DNA of 64,000 nucleotides from Psococerastis gibbosa (Eukaryota; Arthropoda; Insecta; Psocodea; Psocidae), in assembly GCA_963971405.1 (NCBI GenBank), contig OZ020488.1, forward strand, positions 20,541,089 to 20,605,088, written 5' to 3'. Of the stretch, positions 11,513 to 26,500 are shown piece after piece. The notes under the pieces were generated by a model, which saw only the letters and a program-made list of their open reading frames with translations, did no database searches and was not told the origin of the DNA. Within the stretch, counting starts at the first letter, position 1, and every line of letters begins with the position of its first letter. Both the position numbers and the translations under genes were made by a program.

Positions 11513-14500
11513 GAGCTTCCATCCGCACTGGCGGGTCTTTGCGAGATCGTAACCGCAGGTTCTCGGCACACATTGTTGCCCGACGGGAATCGGTTCGGGG
11601 TGTCGACGCTGCCATCCGGCGGCCATCTTTGTCGACGGTCGTCGAGCGGGGTAGCTGGGGCTCCAGATGGGAATTCCTGCTGTCCTGTGTCGGTTTGTCC
11701 GTGGGCATCGGCAATGTTTGGCGGTTTCCCTACCTTGCTTATCAAAACGGAGGTGGTGAGTAAAATAATGCTTATTGTTTTGTTTTTTGTCATTGTTTTA
11801 GTCCAAGCAAGATTCAGAGAAGGAAGACTTGCGATCTTGAATAAAAACGTGGGATTCGTGCGATTTTTATGCCTCCATTTGTCTCTTAAACCTGTAGAAG
11901 TTATCAACTAAGTCTATCAACTAAGCTGGAGACGTATTATACGTGTGCCTACAGTATTCTCTGATAAATAATGATTGAAATGTTGTCATTAAATGTATTA
12001 ATACATAATGTATCTTGTATAAACTGAGCACAAATCAGTAACACTATTAGGCGGGATTTCCACCGACCTCTCATTGCAGAATTCAAAGACATTGACGTGG
12101 TAGCAGACATTCAAGACTTAGGCGGGTATTCCACCGACCTCTCATTGCCGAATGCAAATGTCATTGACGGAAATGCTTGTTTTATTCTATGCCATAGTTA
12201 AAATTGATCAATGATCATAGAGTAAAATCACAAACAAGCAAACTAAAATTAAAAAATGGCGTCATGGATATGTTAAGTACAAACATTTTAATAGATTCCT
12301 ATAAAAAGAAAAATTCAAATTTCCGTCAATGTCATTTGCATTCTGCAATGAGAGGTCGGTGGAAAACCCGCCTATGTCTTGAATGTCTGCTACCACGTCA
12401 ATGTATTTGCATTCTGCAATGAGAGGTCGGTGGAAACCCCGCCTTAGGAGTAGGCTATATATGCGGTAGTAAGTCCTACTGTTCTGTATGGAGCTTAGTA
12501 TAACATAAAATAAAATTAAAAAAAAATGTAAACTGGTATGTTTGTATTCTTTTAAATGTTATTAAGCACCTATTGTGTTTTGTACAATAATTACAATAAT
12601 TGCGAACTATACAAACAATATTGTTCAGTAACAGCTAGTATAGGACAGCGGCTAGTTTGTTATAAGCTTCCTACTGTATATAACATGGCTATAGCTTGCC
12701 TGTAATCATGATTTTAAATGTTCGAAGACATGTAATAGTCCTTTGGATAAGTAAGCAAAGGCTTTACTTTAAATCTAAAAGTTAACTAATGGGTTGCAGA
12801 CTAAAATGTTTAATGTGAATGAGAATTATCCAGGAGTGATTTTCCTTTCTCGTTTCGCTGTTATTCTTAACTGCGTTCTTACTCTTCCTTTGAAATGTAT
12901 TCAATAAAACAAAGTTGATTAAGTTCCTGTGTAATTCAAGTTCAATCTCAATTTAATCATCCTTCATCAAACAGCTTTCTTATTTTATTGTACTATCTGT
13001 CGCTGAATTTATATTGTGGGTTACTGCTGCTGTATAAGAAACTAAAGAATGTGTTTTGTTTTTTTTAGGTGCCTTTCTCATTCCGTACTTGATAATGCTT
13101 GCGTTGATTGGGAAGCCTATGTACTTTCTCGAATTAGCTGTAGGTCAGTTTGCAGGAGTTGGTCCTATTGCATTGTGGAACTGTTGTCCGATTATGAAAG
13201 GTAAGTAAGCTACCTTACCTACGACCTACTGTACCTGGTAATAATACTCCTATTTACATTAATTTTCTAGCTACCGGTACTTTAGGTTGCATGGATGTAT
13301 TTTATAAAAGTTTCAAGGGAGTACTCATTATAGCACTGTGTGCTGTGGCTGCAGTGTTTCCCCTGCATGCGTAAGGAACTAGACTAGAGAACAAGAACTC
13401 AGTGGCGGACTGGGACTTGAAATTGGCCCTGGCTCAGGTCAAAAAAGCTTTAGTTACAAAGTTAACTGTTTTCAGAATGCGGTTGTAAAACTTGTTATTA
13501 ACACAAATTTTATTTTAGTTTGAAATATGTTACATTTTTTTCCTTCGGACGTCCAGCCCCCAAACAACTATTTTTGGTCCGACACACCGGGCAAATGCCC
13601 GTCTGCCCAGTCCGCCACTGCTAGAACTAGGGACAGAAATCTAATAAGTTATGACTCACGAGAATTGTAGGCCTACAGTATTTTGAATGGTAAAAAAAAG
13701 GATTTTTATAATGTTTCTTCCACTACTGAAAATAAAAAAATCGGTAAAATCGTTATCGTAAATATCGACGTAAGAAATTAAACTGTGCTAAGCCTGTGAC
13801 ATGAATATGGTGATCTCACTAAACGGATTAGGCCTATTAAGGAAATCAAGTTATTTAGCTTAATTTCAACATTTTTATAGTGAAAAAGATTCTGTAGGTA
13901 TCCCTTTCCCCTTCTCTTCTCCGAATTGAAAAGGGATTACTCCAGATAAATTGCATTGTTAAATGATTCACCGAAAACCACGATATTTCTAGTTAAAAAT
14001 GAAGCACCGGTACCTACTTTTATGAGTGAAAATATTTGGGGAAAGGATTTGATGTAAGGCTTTAAGAACTTGTTATTTAAAATCACCCCGACCAATTGTC
14101 AATAGTATAATTTGCCTACTACAGTACGATGATTATTTACCCATCCCCAAAGCTGAAAGCATCGAAAGCTTGGGGAACTTGAATTGTTCGGATTTCAATT
14201 GCTGTAGGGATAGTCGGATGCTTCCTCAGATAGAACGTGGGACCGATTTTGAAATTGTAGAAAGTTTAATTGAAAGTCATCAGAGAAAATAAGACTGTTA
14301 CAATAATTAAAATCTGTTTGAGGTTAAGTAAGCAGGCGAGCGACAAAAAATTGCTGTGAAAATAGATTTATTTTTTTAATAATTTTTTTTTCTCAACCGG
14401 TACCCCCAGCACTGGGAGCATATAATATAAAGAATACAATAGTATAACAATAATAGTGTTTACCGGAATACTGCAATATATTCTTTCTTTCTCTCTTTTC

Positions 14501-17500
14501 CTTGTTCAGTATTACCTGGACAAGGAGCATATATTACAAAAATACAATACATAATCATACCATCCCGCATCCCCAAGCTAGCGCTTATTTGGGACAAAAG
14601 ACTCATACAGATACAGTGCTGCTGAACAAGGCTTAATAATTTATTTTTGTTATTTATTTATAATGTTTATTTTATTTTATTTTTATTTTATTTTTACTTG
14701 TTATTTTAATGTCAGTTTTCATTATTATTAACTCCCATTGACCAGCCATCTTTTTATACCCGCTTTTAACTCACCCATCTGTTTTAAATTTTTTCATTTG
14801 TGGAGGAAGTTCATTAAATATCTTTGGTATAAGTACTTTGTTCAATCTCTCTCCGTATTTGTTATATGTTATCTCAAACTTAAGCTTTTTTGGGTTTCTT
14901 GTATTGTACTTCCCTTAATCATCTATTTGGTATTATTAATAATAATAATAATAATAAAGTCTTTTTTGAAAAAAAAATAATGTTGATACAGCGAGATTAG
15001 GGCCTATGGCCCACTCTTTCACTTAACTGTAGGATCAACGATAGTTTAATTGAAAAATATAATTTTGTAAACTACAAAATTAAATTTAAATGCTTGTTCT
15101 GTAGGCAAATAAACTGCCATGCATGGGAATGCCAGGAATAAGTAAGACCTGGCTGGCGGCTTCCTCTGTATCGGATTCAACTTTCCGTAACTTTACCAAC
15201 GATGGTACTGTAAGTGCCACACTTAGTAGCTTGGTTTCTGAACTGAATTTAATTTTTCTAAGGCCGCGACTCTAAGCGATATGTTTCATTAATTTTTATT
15301 TAATTTATAAACATTTTCATTAAGTTAGGTATCTGTTTTTTTTCTGTTGCAGGCGTAGGATATGCAATGGTGACAGTTTCGCTGATAGTTTGTATTTATT
15401 ACAATGTGATTATGTCGTACACAGTGTACTATACAGTAGCTTCCTTCTCGAGCGAAGTGCCATGGAGTAAATGTGATCCGAGCTGGGCGGACCTGAGTAC
15501 GTGCTTTGTCCGTGGGGCCCAAAACTCAGCAAACCTCAGTCTTTCCAATGCTACGGAAAGTAGCAATAACCCCAAATGGGAAACTGCGAGTCTTCAGTAT
15601 TGGGAGTAAGTAACGTATAATATGGTTTCTCTCATTGCGCTAAAATAAAGCCAAAACATATTTTTTCACTAATATGAAAATGCGAAATATTTTTATACGT
15701 GGCGTCGTCGCGTTATAAGCTGCATTATTGTGCTCATATTCCAGCAAAAAATGCATCATAGCCGGTTAAACGATTTCTAACCGGCCCTCACCGGTTGTGA
15801 ATTTTTATTGGAAGGCTGCATGTGCTGGCACCAAAAAACAGCTCTGTATGAAAATGATTACGTAGCTTACCCGTAGGCAAAAATTTGGAAAAATACATTA
15901 CCATAGGTAGGTACGATTTGGGTGTAGCCCATTTGCCGCGTTAAAACAAAAGTATTGGAAGTCTTATCCCGAAATAAATCCCGGATAAGTGCGTGGTTGC
16001 TGAATGTTTACACAACCAGTCTGTGGCTAGTTCTACAAAGGTACAATTAGTTCTCGAAAAGGAAAACCGCTGGGTCGTCAGTTTGTGGTTTTGTAGCTTA
16101 CCCCAAGCGAGAGATTTTGCTTTTTGAAAGGGTGAATGGGCGGGCGCTTTTACCATTCTCTTCCACAAAACATAAAATCGAAATAAAGTGAAGTCACTAT
16201 TCTGGAAAATTTGATCTGACAGAATAGTGATGGGAAATTTTCAGAAGGAAAACAGCTGTTTCTCATCCGCCAGCCGCCATAGACCTAAAGGCCCTATGCT
16301 CATACAGTACATTAACTTTTCTTTTCTCAATTACCAATCAATGGTATCGTTATCTTTATCATAATTTATCTGCCTACTGTGGGTACAATTTATCAGAATT
16401 CGAAATAAAGTGAAGTCACAATTCTGGAAAAATTGATCTGACAGAATAGTGATGGGAAATTTTCGGAAAGAAAACAGCTTTTGTTTCTCATCCACCAACC
16501 AGCGTAGACCTATGCGTTCATTTTTTTTTTTTTTTTACACAATTGTATATTATTAACTTTTCCTTGCTCAATTACGAATCAATGCTGGTATCATGATATA
16601 CTGTAGGTATTTCCTAATTTCGTTCTTGCGTCGCATCAAAACTAAATGATCTGTATTTCGTATTTATTGTGCTTTTGACGAAAATACATACTACGGTACA
16701 TACACACAATGCGTAGGCGTACGAGTACGTTAGGTAAACCTGAATATTTCTACCGCTCAACCAAAGCCACGTTATTTCTCAATGTGTACGTATCCAGTTA
16801 TGATGATTCATTCAATAATATTGATAATCAGGAAGTTCATTTACAGACTTACAGTAGAAATGATTAATAAACGTTTTCCGATCTGTTATCTTAATAAGGC
16901 GGGGTATCCACCGACCTCTCATTGCAGAATGCAAATGACATTGACGTGGCAGCAGATATCATTAATAAGTCTTGAATGTCTGCTACAACGTCAATGTCAT
17001 TTGTATTCTGAAATGAGAGGTCGGTGGAAACCCCGCCTAATCTTATGTGTTCGAACATGCAAAATATGTTCAGTACCTATGTGTGGCACATGTATAGTAT
17101 GTACAGCACATGAATAAGCTAGCCGTTTATGATTTTGCCTTAATCTTTTTTGAATTTAAGTGCAATACAATTTTCCCCTTTCTTTCAAATAGAAAATTAG
17201 CAAAGCGTGACCCGTTAAAACTCTGAAAAGTCACGCCTCATCACACTGAGTTTCACTTCTATTTCAACGTTGCTCATATAAAGCCTGCCTTCTGTTTTGC
17301 AATTTGATATACTTTGACAACGCCCACTCCCTTTGACCTTTTATACTTTCTGTACTCTGCAATAAAACTAGGCTAGTACAGTATGCATTAAGTTTTTTTC
17401 AATTTCCGCCTGCAGCCCTGGACTTCTTGTTTGTTTAACGCTGGACATAGTGAATTATTTCATTGCCAAATTATTAATTAAACTACGTCTTACGTAGGAG

Positions 17501-20500
17501 AATTAGTATAGCTACAAAACAAAAAAAAGGCGACCAGGTGCTTGCTGTTGTATAATATAACCTTCAACTATGCTATTGACATCTTACTTAGGCGCTTATT
17601 CAATAGTCAATAGTAAATGTGGTATTGACGTGGTAGCAGACATTAAAGACAGCCGAAAAATGTCTGCTACCACGTCAATACCACATTTACTATTGACGTA
17701 GGTGGAATAAGTGCCTTACTAGTATTAAGATTTTTGGCTTAAGGTCTTCTCCATATCTTAAGGTTTCCCTTACCAGTTTTGGTAGGCAAACTTGGTTGCC
17801 AAAGGACCGTCTAAAACCGTTTGCCTTTTTCTTTTCTCATAATGATGCAGAAAGTACTTAAGAGTAATTGGTAAGTTAACTCCGTTTGATCGCACTATTT
17901 AAGGCTGTTTGATTTTAAGTTAAAATGTGAAACTGGTATCGGTAATTTAAAATTGAGCCGTAAGTTTTAAGTAATATTATTATTGCTCTTTACAGGAGGA
18001 GGGTACTTAATCTTTCAGATGGCATTGATTCCATGGGTCCTGTAAAATGGGATTTGGCCCTATGCTTGTTGTTTTCGTGGATTATAGTTGTTCTTTGCCT
18101 CGTTAAAGGGATCAAGACGTCAGGAAAGGTACGTTTCTCAAGCTTTTCCTCATTGTCCGGAAGCAAATGCTAAAATTTAACACTAATTATTTATGAATAC
18201 GAAAATACGTTCATGCCCATGCTCTTCTTTTTATGAATTTGGCCGATAGTATTCATTGGCCTTTCATTCTTGAAATTTCTTTTGCCCTTTCCATATTGTT
18301 CCTCTTCCTATGGCTTAAGCAAACGATACAGAAAGTGGGGATTCAAATGATAAAAAAACATTAAATATTATTTTAAAATATGACTGACCTTATAAAACCG
18401 CCATAGGCGCTTATTCCAGCTATGTCAATAGTCAATAGTAAATGTGGTATTGACGTAGGTGGAATAAGCGCCTTATTAGATGTACTGAAACAAATTGATG
18501 TAATTTTCAGGTAGTTTACTTTGCTGCAACGTTCCCATACGTCATACTGCTGATCTTGCTCGTGACAGGACTTATGCAGGAAGGAGCCTGGGCGGGGGTG
18601 CTTTACTTCATCATGCCTCAATGGGAGCAACTCCTTAATATCCAGGTACCGTTACATATTGACGTACATTTTAACATAAGCTTATTTCAGCATGTCGCAT
18701 CAACCGCAGGCATTCGCCAGTACGTATTTATATTTTCTTGAAAGATTGGTCCAAAGCTTCGATAATGTGGAAGAACTGATTACTTTCATTGCGGTTATAT
18801 GAACTTTCTGTAGGGGTTGGAAGCATTAGCATTTATAATGAACTTTATTGGGGAAAGATGCCTCCATATGGTGAACAGTATGTCGTATTGTACAGAATCC
18901 AGCCTTAAGCTCTAACAATTTCCTATGGTATACATACAAATTACCAATATAATGTTGAACACGAATTTCGCCCCGAATGAGACTCGAACACGGTTCGCTC
19001 GGGGGGTAGCCTATCCGAGTTTTGTACCACTTGCCGATTGATTGGATTGTTATCCCATGGACTAAGTTGCCGGGGATAGACCGAATTATTAATAATTAAA
19101 TAAATTATTAATAAATGTTAATACCGTTTGTACATAAAGATTTCTCTAAAAGTAGGGAAAGTAAAAATTAAACCAAACTGACTGCTGACTTATGTCAAAT
19201 TCTACTTTAATTTTTTCTTCTTGAAATACTATAAATCATGAATCCGCAGATTATTTTTTTTAAATTGTGACCCCTGAACTGAAGACCCAATATGTTCAAA
19301 ATGGTTTCCAAAAAGTTGCCTAAATTATCAAACTCGTCCTTTCACTCTATTGGAGCCCTGGATCTGCTCTCTTTTAGCTCTGATAATGTTTGAACTCAAT
19401 TGAGCTTTATACAAGACATTGTTTGAAACAAAAGTAGTGGGAATTGGAGAGCATGTAGCAAAGATAAATAATTCTAGCCTGCACACAGTTTTTTCATAGA
19501 AGTTTGAACAGTGCCGTACACTGCTAGCATCGGAAAACTCCGGTACTCATTACTATTCATTTTACTGTCTCATCTTGATATTCAGTAGTGAGAAATGTTT
19601 TCAGTGAACTTGAAACACAATTGTCACATTAGCAGTGTCTTTAGCCTAAAGTTATTCGAATGAATATGATTTTTATGTGTAATCTGTATGCTAAATTGTC
19701 AATTAAAATATACGCAAAAGACGAATTAACTTAATGATCACTTGGCCTACTTATTAGATTAGTTTTAAATATTGAGTACATGCCTTCTTTTCATTTGAGG
19801 AAAGGTAGACCTAGGCTCACAAAGTAACTTCGAGTCCTTCTAGAGTAATAGTGGATTGACTCGCATTGATTCATTTAGGTTAGCCTGAATTTGAAAAATG
19901 ATGCACGTAAGAGTAGTAATATACAAGTTAAACTGAAAAAACAATAACATAGAAGTACCCAACTAGCTTAGAGCTTACTTTGATTTGTACCGTATCCATA
20001 AATCAGAAAATGCTTTGAAGGATGCTTGAAGTGCGCAAGACATCATTTTTTGTGGGAGGGAGGGATGGTGGTGGTTATTACGTTATCACTGATGTGATAA
20101 CAGTCGATATATCGAGAAGGGAGACTCAAGGACGTTCCTATCGTACACTCAATCTTTCTTACCCCCTATATTGTACATTACCATTGTAACGAAGGTAGGA
20201 GAGATGATCGACTAAAAAAGCGCAGGCTGTTAAAATGAAGTTTTTCGATTTTTAAGTCTTTAAATGGAATATGAGTACAATTTTAGCTGAAGGACTATGG
20301 GATCATTCCGAAATTGTCAAAAGAATTTACAATAAATTTTTGTAGCTATTGTAGTATAATACTAGTAAGCTACATCCTAAGGTGCCCATTCCACATACGT
20401 ACAACGTCAACGAAAAATTGAAAAATGACGTCAAAATGACGTAAATTGACGTGGTAGCAGAATTTTTAGTATGTCTTTAATGTCTGCTAAAACGTCATTT

Positions 20501-23500
20501 TTCAATTTTTCGTTGACGTTGTACGTATATGGAATACCCCCCTAACTGAACTTAATGTTTCTTCTGCCCAGCTAGATTGTTACTAGTTACAGTCAGGAGT
20601 ATTTAACGTAGGTACTAGTATCTCTAGTGTCTAGCTTTTGGTTGCTTATTAACTATTACAAATATTAACTTATATTGTGTTCTTGTAGTTTTAGACTGCT
20701 GCACATGTGCATACGACTGCATAGACTAAATAGCCTACTTTTTGTGCACGTTTAATTTTTTTTCTCTTCTGAAAATGATTCTCCTCAGGTTTGGAAAGCA
20801 GCAGCGGGCCAGATGTTCTTTTCCCTTAGTGTGTCAATGGGAGGACTAATCATGTACAGCAGCTACAATGATTTCACTAACAACGTATACAGGTAAACTG
20901 AGCTGGATTCTCGTCTTTTTACGTCTCGTGTGGTAAATAATTAGACAACTATTATATAGAATGACTTTGTTTTAGTAAATTGAACTTGGGTACAAAATGG
21001 CTGGCCTAATGAGGCGTCATAATTGGCGCCATTATTCAAATGCACAACAGCCTTCTTCTGTAATGCTATCTATAAATTCTGTTTTGATGCATGGTGATCC
21101 GAGGCATTCCGAGCAGGTGTATGCTAATTTCTTTATTTCTTTAGACAATTTTTAATAACATAATTTATTTTGACTTTCATTGGCTTATAACCGTTAATAG
21201 AGCTCTTACATTTTTGGAGACTTTTCCAAGCAAATTTACAAGAACCGGTCCGAGTTTACTGGAACATGCTTTCCAATTTATCAACATTAGTAGATAGAGA
21301 ATATGAGTAATTTCATGGTAAATAATTTTCCTGTGGTTAAATTTCCGATATTGGGGGGGGGGGGGGGCTTGTTGTCCACCTGACGTCACTGGAGGTGAGA
21401 TAAATTCTAGATAGGTCAGACCAACCCATTAATTACCACACAGCAATAATGGCAGGGCACGCAATGCATTTGAGCGCGAATTTTCTATCATTTTTTCAAA
21501 AAATAATTTTTTATGCTTAACCAAATATTTTTTTGGGAAAGGAACCTATCCGGTTTCGTTACTCAATTTAACACCTAAAACATGCCTGAAGGTAAAAATC
21601 ATCAATAGAAAGGTTTCGCAGAAAAATTATTTTTTAGTCATTTTTCATTCAAATTTAGTGGTTTTTATTTTTTTACCCCCAGAAGCAAACTATCAAGGGG
21701 CAAGCGACCCCCCGCATTTTGTCAACATTAATGACGACTACAATATATGTGAATTTTAAAGAAATCGTTAAGCCGTTTTTGAGAAATAATTTTTTTAGAC
21801 GTTTTCTATGAGTTTTTTGAGAATAAACCCCCCCCCCCCCCAAATTGAGATAGCCCCAAATAAAAATAAAAAATGGTCCCGAGGTATGATTTTTGTAAAC
21901 CTACATGCTAAATTTCATCAAAATCGGCCGAGGAGTTTGACCGGAAAACGATGCACAGACAGACAGACAGACATTTCGTAAAAAACCATTTCGTAAAAAC
22001 TTTTTTGGATTCCCGGGACCTTAAAACGTGTAAATCCGTTGAAATCTCGGAATCGAAAATTTCGACCATCACAAAGCTTTCCTTATACAACGTATAAATT
22101 GGGAAGCAATATTCATATTAATAGTGACACGTTGAAATATAATTTACTCGGCAGATACGAGTCAGTAAGTACAAGTTGTACATGCAAGCAAAAAATTTAC
22201 CTCAACTCTTTATGTCGAATATAATAAGAGAGCTGCTCCATAGGTGCACAGACTTGTACATATTATAATATTTCACCTGTAGTGTGTGCTTGCTAATCAA
22301 TGAAGCCCTTCCCCTGTTAAAAGAACTCTTGTCAAATTTTAGTTTGCATAGTATAGGCTAATTATAACATACGGTATTGCAGTTGGAACTGATGACAAAT
22401 GTCTTAGAACTTTTATGTTTTTGTTAACTTCTGCTGCAGAAGGGTTTAAAAAAGGCCGCAGAAGGTTTGCAAAGAAACATCAGATTGCAGGTGCAGATTG
22501 CTTCATAGGGCTTTTGTAGACTTGTTTATTTAATTTAAAATTTTGCACGTACCATGCGGAAGCCTCGTGAGTTCGTTTTGGTTCTTAAAGACAGGTTCCT
22601 TAATGTCACCCCCTCCCCTCTATACGCGAACGATAATGGTTTACATTGGACTATTAAAAAAAAAAATTGATCAAAGTGCAGTGGGGTGCTCATAGGTCTA
22701 TTGAATAAAATTCTTGGAGGAATGGCTGGTAACGGTGAAGTATGGATGTAAACAGTATAAATTAACAGTGTGACTCGAACACCGTTTACAAACTGACGTT
22801 TATGTCTCTGCTCCCTCTTTTCTGCACTTTCTCACCAAGTGCGACGCATTGGCTCTGTTCTTGTGTCTTATATAAAAATTCTATCATTTGCGTATACGAT
22901 AAAATGCCAAGTCTCTGTTATATAGCTTACTATTTCTTTGTCCCTGTTGGGCCTTTGTCGGTATAGGTGGATTATGTGATAGGTCTAATTTTTACTATCA
23001 CACTCCCTGCAGACACATTCTTCAGTTTTCGACATCGGCTTCATTCCGAATAATGCGTATCATAATCACTAAGTTTATACAGAACATTACATTATTCAGA
23101 AAGGTTTGTAGTTGGAGGTATAAATAGGCCTAATTAAGAAACACGCTATCGACATCTGCAATGAGTAAGGTTCAGCCATGTCTGGACTTATTTTTAATTG
23201 AGTTTTCCTTTTTTTTCTGGAAAGAGTTCTTAGTTCAGAAATAAAATATCGTTCCAACCTCTATACTTCTTATTTTCGATGAACAGTTAGTAATGCTAGG
23301 TACTATAAAGTTATTAGGTAGGCTCGAGCTGAAAAATGGCGTGCCTAGCTAACACATCCATGTAAACCACATACGATAAGTTAGCTAACGAATACCATAA
23401 GGCGGCAATTCCACCGACCTCGTTTTTCATAATGCACGTGACATTGATGTGGTAGCAGACATCATTAATAAGTCTCCATATTATAACTTAATTTATAATA

Positions 23501-26500
23501 GATAAGTTAAGTATCTACATTATAGTCTCCTTAAAATATGGCAGAGACTTATTAATGATGTCTGCTACCACGTCAATGTCACGTGCAATATGAAAAACGA
23601 GGTCGGTAGAATTGCCGCCTAAACGAATGGGCTATTTTTCCGTGCGATTGCTTACGCCATATACGGTACAAGATCTTCTGATACATATACGCGGTATTTC
23701 ACTTGCTTTGCCTTCTCATGATTTTTTTGGTTGCTGTTGCAGAGACGCCCTGGTTGTTAGTGTCATGGATACGCTGACTAGTATCATCTCCGGGCTGGTT
23801 ACATTCTCGATTCTGGGCGCGACAGCGCACGACCTCAATGTAACCATCAGCTCTGTCGTCAAAGAGGGCCCAGGTTTGGCGTTTGTCGCTTATCCGGAAG
23901 CCTTGCTCCGACTTCCAGTCCCACAGCTATGGTAAGGAGAGCAGGATTTTATCTTTCTCCAGTCATTTCTAATTAGTGCACATTAATTGCCTATCATATT
24001 GTGGGGTTGGCGCATATGCCACAAACGTGGCACCGCGCCCTTGACTAAAAAATATATATATATATATATATGTAAATTGTAGGGTATATTAGGTTAATTT
24101 TAATAATTTTCTATTTTAATTTAAAAGCCTTTGCAACTGGGAGCTTTATCTTCTAGTCAGAATTTCTTCACACAGTACATTAGTACAAAGGACACGCCGG
24201 GACACCCACGCTACTCGTCTTTTGTACAAAGTCGAATTTCACAGGGAATATTCATTGCAGAGCTATCAAAAAGTATCATTATTTTATTATTATATTATAT
24301 TATATATATTAATTAGAAGAAATATTTCTATACATTTTGATACATGATATCTGGTCGCCTTTAACACCGACTGGCCACAGTATTCAAAATTGATTTCTAC
24401 AAAAAGAGATTGGTCTATTATGGTGTATTCGGATATGTTATAGGATAAAATACAGCATACATTTCAAGTACTGCCGAGGAAAAGAAAAAAATATTTTTAA
24501 TGTACGAATTGAACTTGGCCATATGCCATCGACCCCAGAGGTTTTATTAGATTACAGTTATTGTTTCAGAATTGTTGATAACTGTTGAAAATCTGAAACA
24601 TGTTCGCCATGGGCAGGCAGAGGTCATTATAAATTTATTGAAACTGGTTTGTAAGAGGCCTGGAAACTGCTATATACACGAGTGATTACTAGTACGTCAG
24701 GACATGTTGAGCAGTGGCACAGACTCCGACTTTCACCCGAAAGGTTGTTGGTTCTAGTCTCACACTTGCTAAATTTTTGCTTCGGAGGGCATGTAAAGCA
24801 CGTAAAGTCCCAGGTCTTCCTAGTTGAGTGTACGAGAGGGCTTTATAGCTCTAACTCCGCTAGGTTGGCTTAGTAATAGAGAAAAAAGTCAATATTTATT
24901 TATTTATTTCAGTACGAATCGTATTATGCTGCGCAATGTAGCCTTAGTTATTACTATGTCATGTCTCCCTGTATCGATCAGAATCCGCTGCATGTTAATG
25001 AGAGGCCTTTTAGGTTCGATGTCTCTGAAATCGGTGCAGCTCCTTTTAGGGGAAGCTCAGGCATTTAATATTTATTAGGTTTTATTTAAAAATATAAAAT
25101 TGGTGCCGCATGATTAAGAACGGGTTGGGGGTGGTAGTGTATTCTCGAATTAATGATATTTAACCAACTTTATGTTTATTTCAGGTCTGTCCTTTTCTTC
25201 TTGATGCTTTTTGTACTTGGCCTGGACAGTGAATTCGCTCTCCTGGAAAATGTGCTGACAAGTATATCGGATGAATTTCCCGTTCTGCGCAACCATAAAC
25301 TTTCGTTCTGCATTGCCACCGCTGTCTTTTGCTACATTATTGGGCTGTCCTGCATTACAAATGTAAGGTTCACAACAACCATGTTCAGTATGTATCTTTG
25401 GTTACCTTACCAATAAAGGAAATGCATGAGCACATTTATTGAAACTTTACTTCTTCTACTTAAGTCGCAATCTATCGATTGGTTTGCATCACATCTTTCA
25501 ATCTTGCCCTCCATTCATCTCTGTCCTGGGCCGTTCTCTTGAGGTCTTCTGCGTACGCCTTCCTTGGTGGGGCCCTGGCAGTCTCGCCCACAATGGTGCC
25601 TTCTAATATTCTTTTAAGGAATTGTGTGGTAATTAGGGACCTACCTTCGTATATCCTTTTGACTTTAGAGCACCTCTTCGTATGCTATGTGATCTCTCCA
25701 TGAAACAATTTAAACATTCTTCTGTAACACCGCTTCTAAGCTACCCTTACCGATTGTCAGTTCATAACTACAGTTGTTATTAAGCTCAATAATGAGACTT
25801 GAAGTAGTTTCATGAAAAATTATGCTCTAATCCATACATATCTCAGCCCTAGTTTGTAGCAATTCAGTGTTTTTCCGCTGCTTGAAAAGTCAGAAATATG
25901 CCCCATATCTGTTAACAAAGATACTTGTGTCCACAAAGTGAAAAACTGGCTATATATAGAGTTAAATATTTTCTTTATCAGGGTGGGAGTTACGTGTTGA
26001 CCCTGATGGATGTTTACGGCGGTAGTTTCGCTGTTCTCTGCATTGCGATTGCGGAATGTATCGGTTTGCTCTGGATTTATGGACTAAACAGGATTTGCAT
26101 AGATTTGAAATACATGCTGGGTTATCCCCCAATCTGGTACTGGCGAATCACTTGGGCCGTCTGCTCACCAGCTATATTGTCCGTAAGTATCAAATAGCTT
26201 GGTGACAAACGTGGCCAACTCCATTTTTTTACAAAATGGGGTTTTGATCCGACCTTGCAGAAAATTTTAATGTCCACCTGCACGTTGTAAAATAAAGTGA
26301 CAAAAGCATCCAGATTGCGCACAGAAGCGCTGAGAAGTCTAGGGTTAGCTATAAACTTAATGCAATTTTCAACAGAAAATCCACTCTCCTGAAAAATTCT
26401 ACAACTTGGAGTTGGCCATGTTTGTAAACAGTCTCCTCATTCTTCTTGACAACTTACTTATTTAACGTGTCCGGGCTTAGGACACGTCGATCCAAAACTC

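Noticed and set aside
11509-11907. 132-codon minus-strand frame over the first SLC6 exon
   Set aside because: Shadow of the GC-richer sense exon; it has no similarity and crosses the splice donor.
12204-12422. 72-codon open frame
   Set aside because: It spans nested family A MITEs; the stem explains it fully.
17178-17240. Possible missing SLC6 exon
   Set aside because: No open frame with correct phases; the exons at 15605 and 17996 already join without a gap in the alignment.
21240-22108. Family B as a solo LTR (TG...CA ends)
   Set aside because: TGCTTT...AAAGCA could mimic LTR ends. However, conserved sequence lies outside the TG end, no polyadenylation-type core was recognised, and the ends are inverted repeats, so there is no support.
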